DNA of 64,000 nucleotides from Arachnopeziza araneosa (Eukaryota > Ascomycota > Leotiomycetes > Helotiales > Arachnopezizaceae). The translations under genes were made by a program, and so were the position numbers. The notes below the pieces were generated by a model. The model made no database searches, was not told the DNA's origin, and saw nothing but the letters and a program-made list of their open reading frames with translations. Within the stretch, counting starts at the first letter, position 1, and every line of letters begins with the position of its first letter. Positions 56,183-64,000 of the stretch are shown here, piece after piece. The stretch spans positions 124,001-188,000 of the forward strand of contig QYAI01000097.1 in NCBI GenBank assembly GCA_003988855.1, read 5' to 3'.

Positions 56183-56664
56183 TGCTCTCGATCTGAAGAA
56201 GTACAAAGGAAGAAAAGAAGAGAGGGCCCTAGATCAGAAAGATAAGGGCCTTCAGGTTCCACAGGTCTAACGTGTTTGCGGGGTGTTGCACATACATCAT
56301 TGGCGAGTCATGATGTAACGCAGCTAAATGAAGCGTGCGAATCGATACTCGTCGATCCTGTGCATTGCGTGAGGAGGCTGGTGGGGCAAAGCCGACAGGT
56401 ACTCTTGACTTTTTTCGGCAATCACTCTGCGAGGGCTCGGAGAAGTCAACAAGCAACTCAAATTTCTATCGGTGAGTCCTCTTTACCAAGCATTAATATA
56501 AATCTCTTCAAGGTTCATTTCAGCCCTCGTTCCAAATACGATCCGAAACCATGGCAGATGCAATATTAAGTGCTCTCTGACGGTCTGGTGGGGGCATCCC
56601 GACCTTACTCCTCACCAAGTACGACCGCCGTCGTCATCTCGGTAGGTTTCCTAGAATCAAGCAC
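56183..56664. other. Intergenic region upstream of the VAO remnant
   Basis: This carries the promoter side of the transcription factor gene. No N-terminal FAD-binding half of the VAO-type oxidase is recognisable here, so that half appears lost or decayed beyond recognition. Confidence 0.4.
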
Positions 56665-57530
56665 CGTGTCAAGTCGAGAAATTGCTCCATTGAGAGCTCT
56701 GACAGTAAGGGATTTGGCATGGCCAAGAGAAAGCCAGACCAAGCAGCCCGCATTGCGTCCGAGCCCGACGCCATATCCTTCCCGATGCCGCTGTTGATAG
56801 TCTCAAGACATTATATTCAAAATCCGACGCTCCACTCACAGACGAAGAGCTCGACACAATTGCCAAAAAGAAGAAACTTGGCCGATGGAAAACTTTTACC
56901 GCGCTTTATACGGTCCAGAACCTGTCCGCAATGTCCTTTGGTCCGTCATCAAGCAGGCTCTCTCAGCAATCGAAGGTGTCCAGTTCATTTGCCAGAAGAA
57001 ATCAACGAGCACTCAGTTTTGAAAACTCGAAGCGGGACTTTCCAGGGAACCTCTTCTTTGGACGAACTTGAATGGATCAATTGGCAACCGAACGGTGCTC
57101 ACCTGTTTTTTCTCTCCCATTGCGCAGATCTTAGGTGATAGTGTAATATTACCTACAGTATTCAGTGACCAGAAGGCATTGCACCGAAGCCGGGGTCAAC
57201 TTCATTGGAACATTCGTAAGTGGTACGGCTACCGTTGAAATTTCCCAGAACCTACCTTCGACTAATTATCATCAGGCATGCGCGGGGTGCGCTGTATCGT
57301 TTGCAATTTATTTGACCGCTATGATAAAGCCAAGCGCGACAAGGCACACTGGTTGATACGCACGCTAATTCAAGACTGTGCTGAACATGGGTGGGGAGAG
57401 TACCGCACGCATCTGGCTCTGATGGATTGAATCGCAAATACGTACTGCTTCAAGGATAATGCGCAGATGAAACTCAATGAGCAGACCAAGAATGCCCTAG
57501 ATCCAATAGGAGGTTGAGGGCGGGAAGGGT
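56665..57530 (+). pseudogene. VAO-type flavin oxidase (vanillyl-alcohol oxidase family) C-terminal remnant
   Basis: Segments in three frames spell the C-terminal substrate domain of vanillyl-alcohol-oxidase-like enzymes in the right order. The first frame has RHILPDAAVDSLKTLYSK, SDAPLTDEELDTIAKKKKLG and ALYGPEPVRNVLWSVIKQAL. After a frameshift near 56990 come EHSVLKTRSGTFQGTSSLDE and WINWQPNGAHLFF. Next are TRRHCTEAGVNFIGTF, MRGVRCIVCNLFDRYDKAKR, HWLIRTLIQDCAEHGWGEYR and THLALMD. A TGA at 57428-57430 interrupts the last block, which continues NAQMKLNEQTKNALDP. The FAD-binding N-terminal half is absent. Such enzymes oxidise p-hydroxybenzyl compounds. The remnant is certainly non-functional. 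Confidence 0.8.
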
Positions 57531-59343
57531 AGAGCGAAGAGAGGGGAGATATTATGCTCAAGCGCTATTTAAGGGGTTTATTCCTCGGTGTGTTTTACCA
57601 TGATTGCTTCAATGAATTAAAATCAATAGAAATCGGGTACTTTAAATTGTTAGTAGGGTTGGATCATATCTTGACATCATTAACGTTAATGCTTTCAACG
57701 TTAATTATAATTCTCTCGAGTACTACTTATCAAGGTGGGATTTTGACGTCCTTAAACTTAAGTTAGGTACCTCGAGTAATCCAAGTACTCTTGATTACAT
57801 AGTAAATTATCATAAGTAAATGGAAATATTCGAGTGACATGCGGAGTCGGTTCATCTCTCCATGCGGCTCGGTTGTCCGCTAGCCAGCCACATTCACTCT
57901 GAATTTCTCAGCCTTGCCAACCTACCTATATATAATTAAATAAGGATACTCAACCAAATTCCAATAGAGGCTACGAGTTGCTGGTAGAGTGGGGACGCTC
58001 AATCCCCATTTCTAACAAGCGGAGCCGGCACCAGGTGGTATTTACCTGCTAGTAGCCATTCAAGACTCGGAGTTACTTATGTTGGTGGAGATTAAGGGAT
58101 ACTGATCTTTCTAGGCGGGGGCATAGAATGCGCTATCCGTATAACTCTTTTTTGCTTCTGAGCTGGATTAATAATGATTTTTTTTGGGGGGGGCGACGCG
58201 TTCTGGAGGGAGGTGTGGAGTGAGGTTAAGCGAGGCGCGTTTTCACTTTTGATGTGTGGCGGGAATTTGGGATGCGCTTCCATACAGCTGTAGTAGATTT
58301 CTAAGTGGAATTGAAGATCTCACTTAATTTGGGGCATACAGAAGAAGACGGTATCGACTCTTGTAATCACTGAAACGTGCCGAATTTGAAGCAGTGACAA
58401 GCACAGCGAATTGCGACGAGTTTGTTTATTTGTTGTTTCTCCTCTTAATCCTCCAAATAAGCGAGACAAATTTAAATGAGACTAATTTGGGGAGAGCAAA
58501 AAGCTGATCAGGCCTCTTGAAGGAGCAGAAGCGGTCACTGTTCCATCTATTCCAATAGTGGTGTTGATATTGCTCATCTCATGGCTACCGTCAACCAACC
58601 ATGCTTATGCGGGAACCTCCGTAGTGGAGATAAGAGAGAACTCTCATAGAAACATATCTATACGGAGATAAGGGCAGTTAAGATTCCAAAGATAGGGAAT
58701 TCCTCGCATTTCCCAGTAGTTTGAGAAACTTGTCTTTCCATCCTAGTATCTGCACAAAAAAGCACTTCTTCAACTCAAGGACAAGAGCTGCAAGATCAAC
58801 ATCTGGACAGCAGGGATTGCAATAGCTCCGTATTGCACTGTAGAGGAGCTTGCTTTTTATCAGAGAACATGATTCGCCAGTTTACAAGTTCTTCCTCAAA
58901 CTGCATATGCTATTGATTTGATTCGATCGTTTCAATTCCACAACGCGAAGTACTATCTACTTACCAAAATCCTGTCACTTAATGTATAATATCACTCAAT
59001 CAGTCTCTGGACGAGAATCTGGTATGTGCTCTATTGGTAGTGGTGATAACTCTGAAGAAGAAAGCGAGAAGTGAGCTCGTAGCTCCTAAATACTACTACT
59101 AGCTAGTGTAGCTAGTGTAGTAGGTGCCTGAGGCCACAACATGCCTTCTCTTTTTTAAGGCGTCTCTCCAAAGACGTGAAAATATTCGTACATAAATCTT
59201 TCAATTTCTTCTTACTATTCGTGTCACGAACTAGACACGTGACCTTCCTAAGAATAAGCGAAGGTAGTAGAACTCGGCAGTATTCTTGTATTTAGCCCTG
59301 GTCTTCCCCAGACCTTTCTTCCTTCCTTGCTTTAAATAGTCTT
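57531..59343. other. 1.8-kb AT-rich gene-free stretch
   Basis: Only short frames occur and none is coding-like. A G-rich run follows a T-rich run near 58180-58192. Palindromic ACTAGCTAGT-like sequence lies near 59097-59115. I see no gene. Confidence 0.4.
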
Positions 59344-59810
59344 AGGCCTTGTTTGGATTACCACTGAGTTGCCACTGATAATAGAATTAGAGACTCAGCG
59401 GCCTAATCCAAACAGTCAGCCTACTGAGTAACTTTTTTACTCAGTAGAAACTCAGTACCATACAAAATTTACTCAATACCAAAAACTTATTGCTAACTTA
59501 CTGAGTGATTACGTAACCTGTGAATTTATCGTCAACACTCTACTTTACCTTCTTTACGCACTTATTACTATAGACGAAGACGACTTTGCAGAAGAGATAA
59601 TATCAATAGCTCTTCTAGAAGCTATTAAGAAGCAGTATTTAAACAAGAAACCTTTTTATTTAAAGAGTCTTCGTAGCTGCGACTACACTGCTAAACTTCT
59701 TACTTATAACTACGAGCAACGAATTTATCGAGTTCTTCGTATAAACATCAAGTCTTTCTATGCTTTACGAGATTAGTGCCCTACAAATACAAACTTACGA
59801 GTAGGCTGAG
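59344..59810 (+). mobile_element. Relic of a PIF/Harbinger-type transposon
   Basis: GGCCTTGTTTGGATTACC begins after a TTA triplet near 59343, and an inverted copy (TAATCCAAACA) lies near 59403-59413. Downstream, an open stretch without ATG (59432-59776) reads like the N-terminus of HARBI1-like transposases: NTLLYLLYALITIDEDDFAE, YEQRIYRVLRINIKSFYALR, then D followed by TAG where Trp is expected, then CPTNTNLR. The DDE catalytic region is absent and the sequence changes character near 59810. The family assignment rests on the FYALRD-W-x-NTNLR-like block and the TTA-flanked GGCCTTGTTTGG end. Confidence 0.5.
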
Positions 59811-59873
59811 CAGAGACCCGCGGGTACTCGCTAAAACATGGACCTAACCCGACCCAGAAGGTAGGTAGCAGGT

Positions 59874-60157
59874 TGTTACGATCACGTTCTGACCTAGAGA
59901 GGGAAGAAGCGGTACATCAGTTACGTGTAAGGGTTCACGATTGCACGGTCAAAACACGTGAATGATGAATCTTATGTATTTCAAGAAGGTAAAGCTGAAG
60001 AGCACCAAGTGCTTGAAGCTTTCTACATATATCCTTCGTACGAGAGGAACATCTGAAGATCGCCCTGCTGATCTTCATCCCTTCCATCAAAGAAGTCAGT
60101 TGAGGGTGTTGCCTCAGTTCCTGCCTAGGTCCTGACTACCGGGTCCAACCCGTGACA
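59874..60157 (+). repeat. Possible solo LTR
   Basis: The 284-bp segment begins TGTTACGATCACG and ends CCAACCCGTGACA, so the ends are TG..CA and the outer 7 bp are imperfect inverted repeats (TGTTACG against TGTCACG). It has no coding frame. The flanking 5-mers (CAGGT and GTAAA) do not match, so a target duplication is not supported and the boundary may be wrong. This is a weak call. Confidence 0.3.
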
Positions 60158-60938
60158 GTAAAAGTCTTACAGCGAGAAAGAGTTTACAAACTAAGCTTAA
60201 AAGCTGTTTTATAGAGTTACATGTTATTTTTAGAGCTAAAGACACAAATCAAATTATCCTATGTCAATAGGCATAGAAACTATCGTTTTCAGGTAGTAAA
60301 AGTAGTAAAGGGTAGGTAGCATTTTTCGGTTGGGCGGATGTCTAGGGCGGGCGGTTGTCCGGTAGATCTGAGTAACGCCTCCACTTTTAATCCTGCCGCT
60401 TTGACGTGCAGAATTTGGAATTTTTTAGGAAGAGAATTTATGATCTTATTATATCTGTTCTCTTCTCAATCAAAATCAATATTTGAACGTCTTTTTATCC
60501 TATTCATTGGACGAGATCTGCGAGGTAATTTGATCATGTTCACGTGACTTTCCTAGGTATCAAATTCTACTACATTTGGCTATTACTGCAGTTGTGAAAT
60601 CAATCCTCCAGTTAGGTTAACCTTGATTCCTCAGTTCAATTTGCAACTTCTGCGGTCCCTATATCAATTTCAATGGTGTTGATTTGATATATTATATTTG
60701 AATAACTCCGAACAAGCCGTGAATGAGGAAAACCAGCTTCAAGTTCCATAACAACGCCATTTTCAAAATAGATGAGGTCGTCAATCTTTAACTGACTCCA
60801 TCTATCTAAGATTGATTCATATCATATCATGTTTCGGATTACCAAAGGAACCAAAATGTTGCTAGTAGCAGCGCATCATCATCTAAGTCCCTTCTCCATT
60901 TCGACCACTTCCATCGACCAGAATCTCAAGCCTGACGT
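60158..60938. other. Intergenic AT-rich stretch
   Basis: One short plus-strand frame (60338-60547, 69 codons) is present but looks fortuitous. Nothing else is supported. Confidence 0.4.
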
Positions 60939-61247
60939 TTAGATACAGCAGAAATCGCAAGGGAATGGACACGGAATGATGAAGCAGAATCGTCCCGGAC
61001 ATGCATCGTCTCCTCCTCTGAGTCTCATCTCCTGTTGCTCGTTCCTTGGTGTGGCTTGGGTATTATTGCCTTGAACGGGACGGGTGGTACCTAGATGTAT
61101 TGTGAGTAATTGAAATAGGAAAGGAGAGGCGGTTGAGAAAGGAAGAGGAGAAGAAAGGAACCTACTCATAGATTGCTCGGTAGTAGGTTGAGTAAGCTCC
61201 AAACCCACTCCTGTTTGAGGGGCAGATGTGGATGTTGGTGGGGCCAT
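60939..61247 (-). CDS. Small Cys-rich CPGRFC-type protein, one in-phase intron
   Basis: The minus-strand frame from ATG 61247 is open for 102 codons, but a canonical intron (GTAGGT donor, ATCTAG acceptor, 61091-61165, 75 nt) lies inside it. Splicing 61247-61166 to 61090-60939 gives 77 residues: MAPPTSTSAPQTGVGLELTQ, then STTRPVQGNNTQATPRNEQQ, then EMRLRGGDDACPGRFCFIIP and a tail CPFPCDFCCI. The CPGRFCxxxPCPxPCDxC ending is a conserved motif of small fungal proteins; it resembles a palmitoylated membrane-association tail, which is inference. The intron segment translates as a hydrophobic stretch (RFLSSPLPFSTASPFLFQL), so the unspliced form would be a different protein. I prefer the spliced model because the splice signals are good. 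Confidence 0.68.
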   Translation of the reverse strand: MAPPTSTSAPQTGVGLELTQPTTEQSMSRFLSSPLPFSTASPFLFQLLTIHLGTTRPVQGNNTQATPRNEQQEMRLRGGDDACPGRFCFIIPCPFPCDFCCI

Positions 61248-62716
61248 TGTCAGATGTTGTGGAATGATATGGTGGGATGATAGGAAGTGTTGTAAAGTTG
61301 AGGAATCGGATTAGTTGCGAATGAGGAACGACCGGTCAATTGATTAAAGATGGAAGTTTGTGGTGTGATGTGATGAGGATGATGAAGGGTGAACTTCCAA
61401 GAATGTTAGACTGAAACGTGAAACGTCAACCGTGACGTAATTAGAGACTAACCTAATATGAGTATGAACTCGGAAAGTTGTCCAATCATACCCCGAGTTG
61501 AGCCTCCGCACTCATGTAGAGCCAGGCAAAATAAGATATAAGCACATTTAAAATCATAAATTAGAGATGAGTTCTTCAGTGGCGATATTCGTCTTCGGCT
61601 TGGGTAGCTGGCCGAAGAATACGACGTCGTCGTCCGTAAATAAGTAGAATGTTGTGTACTGAACTGCTGCATTGATCGGATCTCTAGCTTCAACAACGGC
61701 ATCTAAGTCTTACATGGACTGAATCTTGGGTTGGGTTAGAAAATTGGCGGTTTCACCAGCCACATCGAGGGAGGACAAGCTGTCCATTGCTATGGTTGGG
61801 AGGAGGGTGAACTTGTACAAAGGCAGAGCGCTGAATTGTATAATGACTGTGATGGAGAACAAATCAGGAGATAAATTCTAATTAATTGATCTCTTGTTGA
61901 AAGGAGACTTATTTAAAGGAAATTTATTCTACATGTGCTTGATAAGACTGACCATTCCTAGAGCGGAAATTTTCAAAATCGGCTTTTGAATTTCTAGCTT
62001 TGACAACCCGACTTGCTATCGGTGTAGAAGGGAACAAAGAAAAATCGCAAATAGGATGAATTTAAGTTTTTTCTGCGTAAATATTCAACCTAGTCACGTC
62101 ACCAGTTTTATAACAGGTAGGTACCTAGGTAGGTAGGTAGGGTAATTCACAATGTCACCTGATGAAATTCCACGTGATCGAATTTCATTGACAACTTTTG
62201 TGTATTTGAGGGTGCTCAAGTCCAATCTTAATCATTTTGTTCCGAATATATTTTGAATGAATAGGCAACCCGCCAAAATTTTTATCGCCTTTCCATGCAC
62301 AGTGTTGTGGCCTTGGGTTCCAGATACCCAAGGCAGAAACCGCTCGAGTCGCCTCCATGACTACAAACACAGCCCCAGAGTTAGACGCATGCACTTCCGC
62401 TTCGAAACTTCCAGAGGTTTCCATCAATTACAAAAAATCCATGATTTTGCCTCTCGAATCATTCTTTCATATTCTACGCTGCGTAATGTTTCTTCAGCTT
62501 TTCGGTCACTGATTTGAGTAAGCCATGAAGGAAGCCTCAGGATGAATTGCCAACGGTGGAAGTCGGGTCATCAAAATGGCTATGCATCCAAGTTTTCTCA
62601 TATCGTTCTCCTTGTTTCTTTCTAACTTTTCATTTCACTCCAATCTTACGCCGCGGAAATTATCGTTCAGACTACCCCTCCAAACTTTTAATACTAATTA
62701 GAATTTCATTTCGATT
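61248..62716. other. 1.5-kb intergenic region with a GTAG tract
   Basis: No gene is supported. A tetranucleotide tract (AGGTAGGTAC..GGTAGGTAGGTAGG) lies near 62116-62140, and a TCCACGTGATC E-box near 62170-62180. A minus-strand frame at 61448-61702 has no family resemblance. Confidence 0.4.
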
Positions 62717-64000
62717 ATGGAAGGCCTAGCTGCAGCCAGCGGAGTCATAGGGGTGGTTTCACTCGCAGCCCAAATTTTACAAGGCTGTAACTATGTGCGC
62801 GATGTTTTCGACGATGCGCACAACGCTCCCACAGATATTCGGCTTCTCGCGAATGAACTCGCCATCATTGAGAGGATTGTGCGAGATACACCTGAGAGTC
62901 ATCTGCATCACGAGGAACTGGATTTCTGCAATGAGAAAATATCAAAATTGTGGCGAGTCGTTCGCAAGTACGGGGATTTGGAAAATGCTGGACGCAGGAG
63001 CAAATGGGGCAAGAGATTAGCAATGGCGATGAGTGCGGAAAAGATTCAAAAGCATCTTCGAGCATTGAGAGAGGCGAAGGGCTACCTCGAAAATATCCAA
63101 AATAGGTATGCTCATCTCATGATACCTTCCCTCCTACTAACCCTTCCTTTTCTCTAGGTCCGCACATCAAAAGACAATTACTAAGTCGCACGAGATCCTT
63201 GAATTCATCGAACAACTCAGTACTAGTCAATCGGAAGCCGTTCGAATCACGATTCGGTCAGAAGAGAAGCTGGATTATCTTGCTAAAATCACGGAGAAAA
63301 TGCAACAAGCACTCTACGAGCTTGCAAACCGCTTTGCCCATCGAGATACCCTGGCAAGCCCATGGGGTGAAGAAAATGCCCAACGTCTAGTAGTTGCTAT
63401 GGAAAAGATTATACGCTGCAAATTGGAGGAGCATAAGCTACAACTGAGAGATCTCGATTCTCGGGGCTTTCGGCCAAGTGTTCATAACAGCATATCGACG
63501 GACTCCGTCGGAAAGCGTGATAGACGCGTAAATTCAACAGCTCTCGTCGTGAGGAAGCCAGAGTACACATATCGGAGCCTGCAACCTCGGATTGTAGAGT
63601 TACCAGAAGAAGCCTATTCTGAACGTGCATCATGGGGTCAGAAGGATGTTCCATTATATACAGAGAAGAGGTCTCGATACAGTACACCCATGGGCCAGAT
63701 TCTCATACGAACTTGTTCCACGACATATTTAACTAGTTCTGAACTTGCCAAGGTAGAACTACCGACCGCCTTGCGTGGTTGGGCTCAACCTGCCCAGTTT
63801 CCTGTCACAGTGACACAAACAAAGATCGTATTGATACCCCAGCACTTGGTGCAAGCTCGTGGCGCCGTCATCAAGTGTCACCAGATGTCTGGGACCGTCT
63901 CGACGGTATTCGACGTTGGCTACGAGATGAAGGATCTCGTCATACCAGCTTATCCGCCATTTCACATGAGGCATCAACCCATGGCAGCTGCCGATATCCC
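62717..64000 (+). CDS. Fungal STAND/NLR-type protein, N-terminal part, cut by the window edge
   Basis: Exon 1 (62717-63105) and exon 2 (63158 to beyond 64000) join in phase 2 across a 52-nt intron (GTATGC..CTCTAG). At least 410 residues are visible and the frame is still open at the edge. The start MEGLAAASGVIGVVSLAAQI, then LQGCNYVRDVFDDAHNAPTD, matches the helical N-terminal domain found at the head of many fungal STAND/NLR and ankyrin proteins: a hydrophobic first helix followed by an amphipathic helical bundle. Residues about 140-260 are a coiled-coil-like region (EKLDYLAKITEKMQQALYEL). No P-loop is reached before the edge, so the class of the effector and repeat domains cannot be told. 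The hydrophobic N-terminus could act as a death-inducing domain, which is inference. Confidence 0.75.

Noticed and set aside
59222..60157. Long LTR candidate from TGTCACGAACTAG to CCGTGACA
   Set aside because: The Harbinger-like sequence lies inside, the flanks do not form a target duplication, and the shorter segment from 59874 fits LTR ends better.

Overview
The window is nuclear DNA of a filamentous ascomycete. The evidence is short spliceosomal introns (mostly 44-75 nt, GT..AG, CTAAC/CTGAC-type branch sites) and fungus-typical families: 2EXR, HET, Clr5, Zn2Cys6, CBM1 and sedolisin. A Leotiomycete-like lineage is my guess and cannot be proved from this sequence. I found no rRNA, tRNA or CRISPR array. 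Exon coordinates below come from hand splicing with phase checks; no transcript data were available.

Region 1 (1-15.8 kb) is gene-poor. It holds three 2EXR-domain genes (649-1278 minus, 6720-7670 minus, 10355-11137 plus), an isochorismatase-fold hydrolase, and two secreted Ser/Thr-rich proteins (4762-5351, 14693-15726). The third 2EXR gene has a fragment of the ribosomal protein eS8 gene as its 5' leader.

Region 2 (16.6-36.4 kb) looks like ordinary, well-kept genes: ribosomal protein eS8, a BLOC-1 subunit 1/GCN5L1 homologue, a DHA1-type MFS transporter, a GH114-CBM1 glycosidase with an 8-nt exon, a Pro/Gln-rich glycine-zipper protein, a secreted Ser/Thr-rich protein, a sedolisin/tripeptidyl peptidase, and a peroxisomal ABCD-type half transporter.

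Region 3 (38.5-57.5 kb) is an accessory, decaying stretch. Five genes are broken: a GH30 galactanase-like gene (frameshifts plus loss of its middle), an amidase, an NB-ARC/TPR NLR with in-frame stops, a conserved membrane protein with frameshifts, and a VAO-type flavin oxidase. Between them are three intact genes: a Clr5-metacaspase fusion that has lost its catalytic cysteine, a HET-domain protein with a MITE in its promoter, and a transcription factor with two C2H2-type fingers followed by a Zn2Cys6 finger. A caspase-like protein, an NLR and a HET protein lying within about 14 kb resemble the parts list of fungal allorecognition or regulated cell death, so I treat this stretch as the most interesting candidate locus. 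The functional link is inference.

Region 4 (57.5-64 kb) is mostly non-coding, AT-rich and transposon-derived: a PIF/Harbinger relic and a possible solo LTR. It also carries a small Cys-rich CPGRFC-type protein and, running off the right edge, the N-terminus of a fungal STAND/NLR-type protein.
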